From Neobacillus niacini (lineage in GTDB: Bacteria > Bacillota > Bacilli > Bacillales > Cytobacillaceae): a stretch of DNA of 64,000 nt. Positions 50,163 through 58,844 of this stretch are shown here, piece by piece; position 1 is the stretch's first letter, and every line of letters starts with the position of its first letter. A program made the translations under genes and the position numbers. The stretch is taken from contig NZ_JAMBOX010000004.1 in the NCBI RefSeq assembly GCF_023715785.1, positions 124,001-188,000 of the forward strand. The letters run 5' to 3'. The notes beneath the pieces are model-generated. The model was not told where the DNA came from, did no database searches, and was given only the letters and a program-made list of their open reading frames with translations.

Positions 50163-51908
50163 TTATTGCTCAGACAGCAGCTTCACCATGTCAGAATATA
50201 ACAACTGAACCCCGCCTTCCTGTTCCGTTACATCCAAATTAACTGCCACTAAGGCATATTTGGGATTTTGGTATGGAAAGTAGCCGGCAAACCACTTGTT
50301 ATATAATTTTTTCCCATCCTTAACTTTTCCTGTTTCGGCAGTACCTGACTTTCCTGCAACCTCATAAGGAAGGTCTTTATACCATTTTCCGGTGCCGTTT
50401 GGATTGACGACGACTTCCCTTAACAACTTTTGCAGCTTCATAGCGGTATAGGGCGATATAGTGTCTCCCTTTAAACTCTGCTCGGGGAACTCTACCATCG
50501 TCGTGCCATTCTTGTATTGAATTTTCGTAGCCGTCCTGACCATTTCCTTTTGCCCTCCTCTTGCAATCGTCGCCATCATATTAGCAACGGCTAATGGAGT
50601 GGCCCGAACCTCGTGTTGTCCAATGCCGGACATAGCAGCGAAATTGGCATCTTTTCTGGCTTCATCGGATAAAAAAACGCGTCCTTTATCCTCTTCGGCA
50701 AACTGTCTGAAATTGCTGGTATGATAGATATCGCCATTCCAGCCAACAGAACTGATCAGTGACAGTTTGGTTGCAAATTCCTCCAACAGATTCGGGTCTT
50801 GCTTTTGCAATTCCTTTGCAAGTTCCCCAAACGTCCGGTTGCAGCTTCTAGCAAAGCTTTCAGTAAAATTCAACATTCCATAATCATATTTGAGCTCGGG
50901 CTTACCGTTAATTTTCTGGCTGCAATTAAACAGACGATTGGGATCGTCAAGATTATGTTCAATGGCAGCAGCTGCCACCACTGTTTTAAATACCGAGCCG
51001 AGGATGTGCTGTTTTAACATTAAGTTGGTAACCCCTTCGTCATTATAGGGGTTTTTCTTATTGATTTCCGGCCGTGACACAAGCGCCAATACACTGTTGT
51101 CCTCAATATTCAGCAGAACAAGGCCGCCTTTTTTTATTTTATGCTGTTCGGCTAACTCCTCGGCTTTTTGCTGAATATTTTTATCAATGGTTGTCCGAAT
51201 ATTGACGGGATAAAACGGATTAGCTGGGTCAACATATTTTACATTGATTCCAAATAACGGGGCACCGCCGCCATCGACATGGTAGACTAGTTTTGATTTT
51301 CCTTCAGGAAGGAGAAATTCATCAAAGCTTTTTTCAAGTCCGGATATTCCGATTAGCGTTTTGTCCGATAATTCCTTATCAGGGTATCGCGCCTTCAAAA
51401 GCTTGGGATTTTCACCAGTAAGTCCTAAAAGCTGTTCGGCAGGAATATCTGAGCGTTCAAATTTTTTCTCAATCGCAAACACCCCAGGAATCTTTAGCGC
51501 ATTAATTTTTTGCATTTGCGAAGGCGTTATTTCGAGTGGATGTGGTTCGCCGTAGGCAAATGGCTTTTTGGCACTATCCACAGCCGATTTAAGTGAATAG
51601 GCAGGAATCCCAGTAATTTCGGAAACTTTGTCAGCTTCCCAATCCATTTTTTTTAAAAAAGGAAACAAAACAAGCACGCTGACTTTTTTATGGGTAAGCA
51701 TTTCGCCATTACGGTCCAGAAAATTTCCACGCCCGTTATCAATCACCAGCTCTTGTGTTCTTTGTTTAACACTTTCCTCAAGCAAATTGACATTATGCTT
51801 TGAAAACGTTTCTGTTTCCACTAATTGAATTTGAATTAATCGGGCAATCAACAGCGCAAAGCCAATAATGCAAATCATAAGCCAGCCAATCGCTCTTCGT
51901 CTCCACAT
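50163..51908 (-). CDS. pbpI: Penicillin-binding protein PbpI (class B, PBP4b-type)
   Basis: Transpeptidase with one N-terminal membrane anchor (about 10-30). From the ATG at 51908 it has 581 residues: a dimerisation domain (about 50-200), active-site GSVFK (SxxK, serine near 305), SCN (SxN) near 355 and KSGTAE (KSG) near 500. Its SD GAGGTG lies in the 3' arm of the greA terminator and its spacer is the terminator's T-run. In B. subtilis this is yrrR, under SigF and other control. Confidence 0.92.
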   Translation of the reverse strand: MWRRRAIGWLMICIIGFALLIARLIQIQLVETETFSKHNVNLLEESVKQRTQELVIDNGRGNFLDRNGEMLTHKKVSVLVLFPFLKKMDWEADKVSEITGIPAYSLKSAVDSAKKPFAYGEPHPLEITPSQMQKINALKIPGVFAIEKKFERSDIPAEQLLGLTGENPKLLKARYPDKELSDKTLIGISGLEKSFDEFLLPEGKSKLVYHVDGGGAPLFGINVKYVDPANPFYPVNIRTTIDKNIQQKAEELAEQHKIKKGGLVLLNIEDNSVLALVSRPEINKKNPYNDEGVTNLMLKQHILGSVFKTVVAAAAIEHNLDDPNRLFNCSQKINGKPELKYDYGMLNFTESFARSCNRTFGELAKELQKQDPNLLEEFATKLSLISSVGWNGDIYHTSNFRQFAEEDKGRVFLSDEARKDANFAAMSGIGQHEVRATPLAVANMMATIARGGQKEMVRTATKIQYKNGTTMVEFPEQSLKGDTISPYTAMKLQKLLREVVVNPNGTGKWYKDLPYEVAGKSGTAETGKVKDGKKLYNKWFAGYFPYQNPKYALVAVNLDVTEQEGGVQLLYSDMVKLLSEQ

Positions 51909-51941
51909 AAAAAAACACCTCGTCAAAAGTGTTGACGAGGT
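51909..51941 (-). terminator. greA terminator that contains the pbpI SD
   Basis: Stem ACCTCGTCAA (51932-51941 arm) with TTGACGAGGT (51917-51926 arm), a 5-nt loop, then T7 directly before the pbpI ATG. The SD GAGGTG sits in the 3' arm. Confidence 0.75.
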
Positions 51942-51981
51942 TTTGTTTTTTCAAACTTTATTTTATTAAAAGCGCTTTAAT

Positions 51982-52458
51982 TTACTTAATACTTACGATA
52001 CGTACGCTCATTTCGCCGCCAGGCGTTTGGACCGACACCTGGTCGCCGACTTTTTTGCCAAGCAGACTTTTGGCAATCGGCGAGTCATTGGAAATTTTCC
52101 CTTCAAAAGGGTCAGCTTCGGCGCTGCCGACAATGCTATAGGTTTCTTCTTCGCCATCGGGAAGTTCGACAAATGTGACTGTGCTGCCCAATGAGACTGT
52201 ATCCCCGGCAAGTTCGCTTTCACTAATAATCTTGGCATTGCGGATCATGTTTTCTAACGTTGTAATTCTACCTTCAACAAAAGCTTGCTCTTCCTTCGCT
52301 GAATCATATTCCGAGTTCTCCGATAAATCCCCAAAGCTTCTGGCGATTTTAATCCTTTCCACAACTTCTTTGCGCTTCACCGTTTTTAAGTATTCAAGCT
52401 CTTGCTCCAACTTCTCTTTTCCTGCTTGCGTCATTGGAAATACTTTCTCAGTAGCCAA
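51982..52458 (-). CDS. greA: Transcription elongation factor GreA
   Basis: Promotes cleavage of backtracked RNA at RNA polymerase. The 158-residue protein begins [20 protein letters not shown], has the N-terminal coiled coil with acidic tip ([11 protein letters not shown] near residue 46) and the C-terminal FKBP-like domain ending [25 protein letters not shown] is 8 nt before the TTG at 52458; the GTG at 52467 is inside the SD. Downstream gene pbpI is separated only by its terminator. Confidence 0.95.
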   Translation of the reverse strand: MATEKVFPMTQAGKEKLEQELEYLKTVKRKEVVERIKIARSFGDLSENSEYDSAKEEQAFVEGRITTLENMIRNAKIISESELAGDTVSLGSTVTFVELPDGEEETYSIVGSAEADPFEGKISNDSPIAKSLLGKKVGDQVSVQTPGGEMSVRIVSIK

Positions 52459-52570
52459 AACCCTCACTCCTTCTAGTCCTTCACAACCCCAGTGTTGTGT
52501 ATGAAATATATGTATTTATGATGCTTGAAAAAATAAGATAGCAAGCGCGTCCTTTGAAAGGGCGCGCGAA

Positions 52571-52692
52571 TCGAAAAGCGGAAGCGCCTTGCTCAGCCCC
52601 GACAAGCATAAGACAAGCCGGCAGAAGGTTGCTTTTTAACCTTCATGACGGATTGGCTTATGACCTCGAGAGGCTAGGCGCTGCAGCTAGAC
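52571..52692. repeat. Palindromic intergenic repeat, copy 2
   Basis: About 122 bp, almost the same as copy 1: begins GAAAAGCGGAAGCGCC, has the internal GAAGGTT/AACCTTC hairpin and CATAAG/CTTATG arms, ends GGCGCTGCAGCTAGAC. It lies between greA and udk. Confidence 0.8.
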
Positions 52693-52727
52693 ATTATAAT
52701 AAATTTAGATATATATTTGCTATTGTT

Positions 52728-53360
52728 TCATAAAATTGCTTTTTGTTCAAGAATTGTTTGAATTTTTGTTACCATCAAATCGATTGCCACATGATTGTGT
52801 CCGCCTTCAGGAATGATAATATCCGCATAACGCTTTGTCGGCTCGATAAACTGATTATGCATCGGCCGGACAACATTTGTATATTGATCAATGACGGAGT
52901 CAAGAGTGCGCCCGCGCTCTTTGATATCGCGCTGCAGGCGGCGCATAATCCGGATATCTGCATCCGTATCAACGAATAATTTAATATCCATTAAATTACG
53001 CAGACGTTCATCCTCAAGCACCAGAATTCCCTCTAAAATGATAACATCCTTCGGTTCTACAGTTATGACCTGTTCTGACCGTGTATGCAGGGCATAATCG
53101 TAAACAGGCTTTTCGATTGGTTCATATCGCAACAAACGCTCAATATGTTCAATCAGCAAATCATTGTCAAATGCCAGCGGATGATCATAGTTCGTTTTCA
53201 ACCGTTCCTCGAATGGTAAGTGGCTTTGATCCTTATAATAATAGTCCTGTTCAATCACTAAAATGGACCGATTTTTAAAGCTTTCATAGATTGCTTTTGT
53301 TACACTGGTTTTTCCCGAGCCTGAACCGCCGGTTACACCAATCACAACCGGTTTATACAT
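52728..53360 (-). CDS. udk: Uridine kinase
   Basis: Phosphorylates uridine and cytidine in salvage. The 210-residue protein has Walker [14 protein letters not shown] at residue 8, DYYYKDQ near 40 and [17 protein letters not shown] near 128, and [24 protein letters not shown] near 165. It lies just after trhP2 with a 4-nt gap. Copy 2 of the palindromic repeat is downstream. Confidence 0.97.
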   Translation of the reverse strand: MYKPVVIGVTGGSGSGKTSVTKAIYESFKNRSILVIEQDYYYKDQSHLPFEERLKTNYDHPLAFDNDLLIEHIERLLRYEPIEKPVYDYALHTRSEQVITVEPKDVIILEGILVLEDERLRNLMDIKLFVDTDADIRIMRRLQRDIKERGRTLDSVIDQYTNVVRPMHNQFIEPTKRYADIIIPEGGHNHVAIDLMVTKIQTILEQKAIL

Positions 53361-53364
53361 TTTG

Positions 53365-54636
53365 CTAGTTCTCCTTTCGCATCATGTTGTTAGGATAAAC
53401 CGGTTTGTCCAATTTAAATCGTACAATTTGCAGCGGATGTCTCGCAGCATCCAGCTCATTCCCTTTTTCATCCCAAATTTTATCAATCACATGTGTAAAG
53501 TTTTGGATTTCCGGTCCAAAAAATTCAACTTCCTGCCCGGGTTTGAAGTGATTGCGCTGCTGCAAGGTAACCATTTGTGATTCTTTATCATAATCCAACA
53601 CAAGACCGACAAACTCATAGCTTGTCTTTTTGCTATGATTACCAAACATCTGCTCTTTATACCCCGGTACACCTTCGAAAAATGCCGTTGCGGTTTCCCG
53701 ATTGGCACACTTATCAAGTTCCTCGAGCCACTCTTTCTTGATGACAAAGTTATCGGGATCGGCACAGTAGGCATCAATGACTTTTCGATAAACACTGACA
53801 ACTGTCGCGATATAGTGAATCGATTTCATCCGTCCCTCAATTTTCAAGCTGTCAATTCCAATTTCAATCATTTTCGGAATCGATTGAATCAGATTTAGAT
53901 CCTTCGGGCTCATAGCAAATGGAGCATCGTCATCAGCAAATAGTGCAGTCTCTGCATCCTCCCCTTCAAGCTTGTAAAGATCATAATCCCAGCGGCAGGA
54001 CTGGCAGCAGCCGCCGCGGTTGGAATCCCGGGCTGTCATGTGATTGCTCAATGTGCAGCGGCCTGAATAGGCGATACACATCGCTCCGTGAATGAAGGTT
54101 TCGATTTCAATATCAACCTTTTCCTTCATCTCGCGAATTTCTTCCGCACTCGTCTCACGAGCAAGTACGACACGCTCCAAGCCTTCTTCTTTCCAAAATT
54201 GAACGGCCTTCCAGTTGGAAAGGGATTGCTGCGTACTTAAGTGAATCTCGATTTCCGGTGCGATACGACGGCAGGATTCGATAATTAACGGGTCAGCCAC
54301 GATTATGCCAGCCACCCCTGCCTCTTTTAAGCCAAGCAAGTAATCATCGAGTCCATCAATGTTTTCATTGTGGGCATATATGTTTGTTGTGACATATATT
54401 TTTGCTCCGTATTTTTCCGCGAATTCTACCCCTTCCTTCATTTCCTCCAAGGTAAAATTATCGGCGTTTGAGCGGAGACCATATTCTTGACCGCCAATGA
54501 ATACCGCGTCGGCACCATATTGAACGGCAATTTTCAGCTTTTCAAGATTTCCTGCAGGAGCTAGGAGTTCCGGCTTTTTTACAATGACACGTTTTCCATC
54601 AATCATCTCAGAAATCTTATCTTTAACTGTATTCAC
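53365..54636 (-). CDS. trhP2: U32 family protein TrhP2 (tRNA wobble-uridine hydroxylation)
   Basis: A 423-residue member of the U32 'peptidase' family (yrrO in B. subtilis), which acts in prephenate-dependent hydroxylation of tRNA U34. The family signature [20 protein letters not shown] carries two cysteines of the iron-sulfur site, with GGCCQSCRW supplying more. A C-terminal beta-barrel (about 335-415) follows. The start is GTG behind GGGAGG. Next to trhP1 and trmR. Confidence 0.92.
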   Translation of the reverse strand: MNTVKDKISEMIDGKRVIVKKPELLAPAGNLEKLKIAVQYGADAVFIGGQEYGLRSNADNFTLEEMKEGVEFAEKYGAKIYVTTNIYAHNENIDGLDDYLLGLKEAGVAGIIVADPLIIESCRRIAPEIEIHLSTQQSLSNWKAVQFWKEEGLERVVLARETSAEEIREMKEKVDIEIETFIHGAMCIAYSGRCTLSNHMTARDSNRGGCCQSCRWDYDLYKLEGEDAETALFADDDAPFAMSPKDLNLIQSIPKMIEIGIDSLKIEGRMKSIHYIATVVSVYRKVIDAYCADPDNFVIKKEWLEELDKCANRETATAFFEGVPGYKEQMFGNHSKKTSYEFVGLVLDYDKESQMVTLQQRNHFKPGQEVEFFGPEIQNFTHVIDKIWDEKGNELDAARHPLQIVRFKLDKPVYPNNMMRKEN

Positions 54637-54661
54637 GATCGAACGCCTCCCTTTCTAAAAA

Positions 54662-55591
54662 TTAATAAACTGTTTCTTTAAAGAAGAATCCCGTATCAAG
54701 CGGACGGTTATCGGGCTGGATTTCCTCGATTGCCTCAAGCAGTTCGTCCTTTTTATCCTCATAGAGATCAGGGTCTTCGGCAAATAAATCAATCGCCTCA
54801 CGATATAATTTGGTGACAGCGGCAATGTATTCCGGCGTTTTTAAAATCCCGTCGATTTTAAACGAATCGACACCGGCTTCGAGCATGTCCTGCAGCTCGT
54901 CAATAATGCAGATATCATTCGGGCTCATGATATGAGTGCCATTTTCATCTTCAAAAATCGGATATTTATTTTCACGTTCTTTATCGTGGAGAAACATATT
55001 TTTTTGCTGTTTCCGGTTCTCAATCTCCATCACTTTGCCTTGGTATTCAAAATAGTTGCCCAAAAGCGACCGCTTGGATTGGAACATACAGCTCATGCCA
55101 TGGACCTGAACCTCAATCTCCACTTCAGCCTGTTCCATGATTTCCACGATGGAGTCCATGTTGATTTCACGGGCCAATACCGCTCGTTTTGCCCCTTTTC
55201 TGCCCCAATAGTTGCATGTATACCAGTTAGTCCCAGTCGTTTCGGTGCTCCAGTGCAGCTTCATCTCAGGAGCCGTTTCCCTTACAGCCAGCAAAACAGC
55301 CGGATCGCCAAAAATAATTCCATCAGCCTTAGCGTCAGCCGCAAAGCGAATATAATCGTTCAATTCAGCAAGTTTTTCATTATGAAAAATGGCGTTCATG
55401 GCTACATACACTTTTTTCCCTTTGGAATGGGCCAGTTCGATCGCTTTTTGAACTTGCTCGCGGTTAAATTCCCCCGCAAGCCTTAACCCATAGCGCTGCT
55501 CTCCTACAACAAACGCATCTGCCCCCGCCTCGGCGAGCGGCAGAATATCATCTACAGTGATAGGAGTAACTAATAATTCAGGTTTCTTCAT
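54662..55591 (-). CDS. trhP1: U32 family protein TrhP1
   Basis: A 309-residue U32 family partner of TrhP2 (yrrN), with MKKPELLVTPITVDDI at the start, the family segment EVQVHGMSCMFQSKRSLLGN and DSFKIDGILKTPEYIAAVT. It lacks the long C-terminal barrel. Its 5' end overlaps trmR (ATGA-type, 4 nt), so the hydroxylase pair and the tRNA methyltransferase are co-translated. Confidence 0.92.
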   Translation of the reverse strand: MKKPELLVTPITVDDILPLAEAGADAFVVGEQRYGLRLAGEFNREQVQKAIELAHSKGKKVYVAMNAIFHNEKLAELNDYIRFAADAKADGIIFGDPAVLLAVRETAPEMKLHWSTETTGTNWYTCNYWGRKGAKRAVLAREINMDSIVEIMEQAEVEIEVQVHGMSCMFQSKRSLLGNYFEYQGKVMEIENRKQQKNMFLHDKERENKYPIFEDENGTHIMSPNDICIIDELQDMLEAGVDSFKIDGILKTPEYIAAVTKLYREAIDLFAEDPDLYEDKKDELLEAIEEIQPDNRPLDTGFFFKETVY

Positions 55592-56238
55592 TTCCTCTCA
55601 CCTCTTCTTTTACTAATGGCGACCCCGTCCCCGACAGGAAGAATAACAGAATCGTAATCATGATGATTCATTAACCAGCGATTAAAACCATCTATTTTTT
55701 TTACGAGATTGCGTGTGCGTTTTGACTCTATTTCAGATTCGGCCACTAAACCTTTAAACAATACATTATCCGTTATAATCATGCCATCCTCATTTAGATA
55801 ACTTGAGTAAAGTTCAAAGAATTTTTGGTATTGTCCCTTGGCTGCATCGATAAAAATCGCGTCAAATGGGGCATAATCGCTTACCTGTTTTTCAACCTCA
55901 AGGGCATCGCCTTCAATCAGAGTAATTCTCCGCTCATGCCCGGAACGGCCAATGAATGCTTTCGCAAGTTGAATTCGTTCCTCGTCCCGCTCAATAGTAA
56001 TAATTTTCGCCTCAGGAAGGGCAACTGCCATCCGTAAGGCAGAGTACCCAATCGCCGTGCCGACCTCGAGAATTTTTCCGGATCGATGAAGCCGGAGCAG
56101 CTGGAGCATCGTTTCAATCCCGACAAGTTCCATAATCGGGACCTCATGCTCTTTTGCATAAGCTTCCATCTCCATCAGCAATGGATTGCGCTCACCGATA
56201 AGGTCGTCTATATAAGAATGCAGCTTCTCATTTAACAA
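55588..56238 (-). CDS. trmR: tRNA 5-hydroxyuridine methyltransferase TrmR
   Basis: SAM-dependent O-methyltransferase (yrrM) that makes mo5U34 from ho5U34 in tRNA. The 216-residue protein has EVGTAIGYSALRMA near residue 57, ITIERDEERIQLAK near 80 and FDAIFIDAAKGQY near 128, the class I fold of the O-methyltransferase family 3. It is upstream of trhP1-trhP2, which make its substrate, so the three genes encode one wobble-modification pathway. Confidence 0.93.
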   Translation of the reverse strand: MLNEKLHSYIDDLIGERNPLLMEMEAYAKEHEVPIMELVGIETMLQLLRLHRSGKILEVGTAIGYSALRMAVALPEAKIITIERDEERIQLAKAFIGRSGHERRITLIEGDALEVEKQVSDYAPFDAIFIDAAKGQYQKFFELYSSYLNEDGMIITDNVLFKGLVAESEIESKRTRNLVKKIDGFNRWLMNHHDYDSVILPVGDGVAISKRRGERK

Positions 56239-56437
56239 GCTGCTTCACCTCTATCCTTTTTAAAAGCATTGTTGCCAAATTCAGGGTCTTTAGACATAAA
56301 AAATAGCGTCCACAGATATTGTCGTTGCAGCAAACCAAATGCCTGTCCGCCTTCGGCAAGATACCACAAAGAGTCCTTTCTGTGAGTTACGCTATAAATT
56401 CCTTATTAAACACCTGAATTATTCTATCACAAATAAC

Positions 56438-56460
56438 GGGGAAATGCGACCATTTCCCCC
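56438..56460 (-). terminator. Terminator after mltG
   Basis: GGGGAAATG…CATTTCCCC with CGAC loop, then TTATTTG on minus. Confidence 0.65.
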
Positions 56461-56470
56461 GAGAGATTGA

Positions 56471-57595
56471 TTATTTTTTATTGGTAATATGCTTGGCTTT
56501 TTCGTTGTTATGTTCATCTAATGTTTTCGTAAAAATAATTTCGCCTTCCGAAGTGGCCAGGAAATAATAAAAGTCCGTTTTTTCCGGGTCCAAAGCCGCC
56601 TCAATCGATGTCTTGCCTGCATTAGCAATCGGACCAGGAGGCAGTCCGGTATGTTTATAGGTATTGTATGGAGAATTTACTTCCAAATCCTTATAAACGA
56701 CCCTTTCCTTGTGTCTGCCCTGAGCATATAACACTGTTGGGTCTGTCTGGAGCATCATACCCTTGTCCATCCGGTTATAAAACACACTTGATATCTTTTT
56801 TCGGTCGGCTTTTTCTGTTGCTTCCTCTTCAATCAAGGAGGCCATCGTTAACATTTGATGGATCGTCAGATTTTTTTCTTTCCCAACCTCGGAGTAATTC
56901 CCCAGAACATCCCGTGATTTATTCAGCATGGCTTCAACCATTTCCTCTACCGATGGATTCGTTTTATAAAATGGGTAGGTTGCCGGGAATAAATAGCCTT
57001 CTAGCGGATACATGACCGCTGGATTTAAAACATCATCAGTTAAAATATCAGGATATTTGGCAATGAGCGTTTTGACGTATTCCTTATCATTCAGCTTATT
57101 GAACACATCTGCTTCATTTTGTTTAGTGGCCTGCGCCATAATCGACGCAATTTCTTTTAGCTGCTTCCCTTCAGGTATGGTAATTTTGAAGGTGGCCTCA
57201 GCAAGCACCTTGCCCGTTTTCAAGCGGCCGACGATTTCCTGAACATCCATGGACGGGCTTAACTGATACTCCCCGGCCATAAAGCCACCTTCATTCTTGA
57301 GCTTAACATAATATTTAAACACTTTTGCATCTTTGATAATTCCATTGCTCTCCAGTCGCTGTGCTATTCCGGTTACAGATGAGCCAATTGGAATTTCCAC
57401 CTTTTTCTGTACCTTGCTGCCGGGATCCATAGGCTTAAGTGCCGATTGTATGTAAAGATATCCTCCTCCGCCAATAATTCCAATCAGGACAAGAAGCAAT
57501 ACCGTAACAATTAGGACAATCCTGCGGACAACCCTTGCCTCACTTTGATGCTCCAGCATTTTTTGCCGAATAATGTCTTTTTTATCCTTAGTCAT
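56471..57595 (-). CDS. mltG: Endolytic transglycosylase MltG (YceG-like)
   Basis: Cuts nascent glycan strands at the membrane. The 374-residue protein has a cytoplasmic N-terminus, one membrane helix (about 27-50), a LysM-like subdomain (about 60-150) and the YceG catalytic domain with ASLIEEEA (catalytic Glu near 245), LQTDPTVLYA and YNTYKHTGLPPGPI. The ATG at 57595 is 6 nt from GGGAGG. In B. subtilis this gene is yrrL, in the same cluster as trmR and alaS. Confidence 0.94.
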   Translation of the reverse strand: MTKDKKDIIRQKMLEHQSEARVVRRIVLIVTVLLLVLIGIIGGGGYLYIQSALKPMDPGSKVQKKVEIPIGSSVTGIAQRLESNGIIKDAKVFKYYVKLKNEGGFMAGEYQLSPSMDVQEIVGRLKTGKVLAEATFKITIPEGKQLKEIASIMAQATKQNEADVFNKLNDKEYVKTLIAKYPDILTDDVLNPAVMYPLEGYLFPATYPFYKTNPSVEEMVEAMLNKSRDVLGNYSEVGKEKNLTIHQMLTMASLIEEEATEKADRKKISSVFYNRMDKGMMLQTDPTVLYAQGRHKERVVYKDLEVNSPYNTYKHTGLPPGPIANAGKTSIEAALDPEKTDFYYFLATSEGEIIFTKTLDEHNNEKAKHITNKK

Positions 57596-57744
57596 AACCA
57601 ACCTCCCTCGCCGCCATCAGTCGTGCCCATAAGTTATTTTTCTATAAAATTATTATTGCAGTTGCAAAAAATTAGACATCGTAATTATTTCAGCATATAG
57701 GAAGGAAAATGTCAATTTAACATTGATTTTGTCATGATTTGCCC

Positions 57745-57772
57745 AAAAAAAAACCAGCAGTTGGTCTGCTGG
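57745..57772 (-). terminator. Terminator after yrzB
   Basis: CCAGCAG/CTGCTGG stem (57754-57772), then nine T on the minus strand. Closes alaS-yrzL-ruvX-yrzB. Confidence 0.88.
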
Positions 57773-57785
57773 CCCTTCGTTCATT

Positions 57786-58088
57786 TTATTCTTCATCATC
57801 CAAAGTAAACGTATTATAAACCTCTTCAATGATGTCCCACTCTTCATCAGTTGTAACTGGCATTAACTCACCAATGCTGCCGTCTTCTGCAGGCGTATAG
57901 GCATAGGCATGTACGATGACTTCTTCTTCATCCTCGCCATCTCCGACCGGATAACATAATACATAGGACTTTTCGAACTCTTCCGAATCAAAAGTAAACA
58001 GGATTTCAAATAATTCTTCATCGCCATCTTCATTAACTAATGTTATATATTGCTCTTCTTCGTGGTTGTGATCGTGTTCGTGTGTCAT
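57786..58088 (-). CDS. yrzB: YrzB, DUF1292 protein
   Basis: A 100-residue, very acidic protein (start MTHEHDHNHEEEQYI, then FEILFTFDSEEFEKSYVLCY and an acidic end LDDEE) of the DUF1292 (UPF0473) family. It follows ruvX by 12 nt, as in nearly all Firmicutes. Function unknown. Confidence 0.92.
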   Translation of the reverse strand: MTHEHDHNHEEEQYITLVNEDGDEELFEILFTFDSEEFEKSYVLCYPVGDGEDEEEVIVHAYAYTPAEDGSIGELMPVTTDEEWDIIEEVYNTFTLDDEE

Positions 58089-58100
58089 TTCTTCACCTCA

Positions 58101-58517
58101 TTATTTTTTGCTATCAAGATAGCCCTGGAGAATCATGGATGCGGCCATTTTATCGATGACCTTTTTCCGTTTTTTCCTGCTGACATCCGCTTCAAGCAGA
58201 ACGCGTTCGGCCGCCATGGTCGTCAAGCGCTCATCCCATAAAACGGTTGGAACATTAAACCTTTGTTCCACTTCGTCTGCAAACCGCTTACTTGCTTCTC
58301 CGCGCGGACCAATCGTGCCGTTCATATTTTTCGGCAGGCCTATCACTACTGTACTAACTTGATACTCTTCTATTAATTGCCCAATTTCCTCAAAACCAAA
58401 CTCCTGCTTGTCCTCATTGATTTTGAGGGTTTTCAGCCCCTGTGCGGTCCAGCCTAGTTCATCACTTAGAGCTACCCCGACCGTTTTGGAGCCGACATCT
58501 AAACCCATTATGCGCAT
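58101..58517 (-). CDS. ruvX: Holliday junction resolvase-like RuvX (YqgF)
   Basis: A 138-residue RNase H-fold nuclease; YqgF family members act in pre-16S rRNA processing and possibly DNA junction cleavage. It has [16 protein letters not shown] at residue 4 (catalytic Asp), [13 protein letters not shown] near 58 and DERLTT near 96. In B. subtilis the gene is yrrK. It follows yrzL by 3 nt. Confidence 0.93.
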   Translation of the reverse strand: MRIMGLDVGSKTVGVALSDELGWTAQGLKTLKINEDKQEFGFEEIGQLIEEYQVSTVVIGLPKNMNGTIGPRGEASKRFADEVEQRFNVPTVLWDERLTTMAAERVLLEADVSRKKRKKVIDKMAASMILQGYLDSKK

Positions 58518-58520
58518 GCC

Positions 58521-58787
58521 TTAACCCTCTCGCTGCTGTTTTAAATAGGATTTCACTAACTCCTCAATAATCTCATCCCGTTCAAGTTTGCGGATAATAT
58601 TGCGGGCATCGCGGTGGCGCGGAATGTAAGCCGGGTCACCGGATAGCAAATATCCGACAATTTGATTAATTGGATTGTAGCCTTTTTCCTTTAATGCCTC
58701 ATAGACCTGCAAAAGAACATCGTTCACATCATGTTCAAACGGCTCTTCGGGAAAATTAAATCGCATCGTTTTATCAAAAGAGCTCAT
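58521..58787 (-). CDS. yrzL: IreB family regulatory phosphoprotein
   Basis: An 88-residue protein of the IreB (DUF965) family, substrate of the kinase IreK/PrkC in enterococci. It starts [16 protein letters not shown], and has the conserved [22 protein letters not shown]. Cytoplasmic. Operon: alaS, yrzL, ruvX, yrzB. Phosphorylation of the N-terminal threonine (Thr7) is known for the family, not shown here. Confidence 0.92.
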   Translation of the reverse strand: MSSFDKTMRFNFPEEPFEHDVNDVLLQVYEALKEKGYNPINQIVGYLLSGDPAYIPRHRDARNIIRKLERDEIIEELVKSYLKQQREG

Positions 58788-58844
58788 GAAAGTGCACCTC
58801 GAATTGGAATAGTTACCTATATTTTACACTACTTTGTCCTTTTA

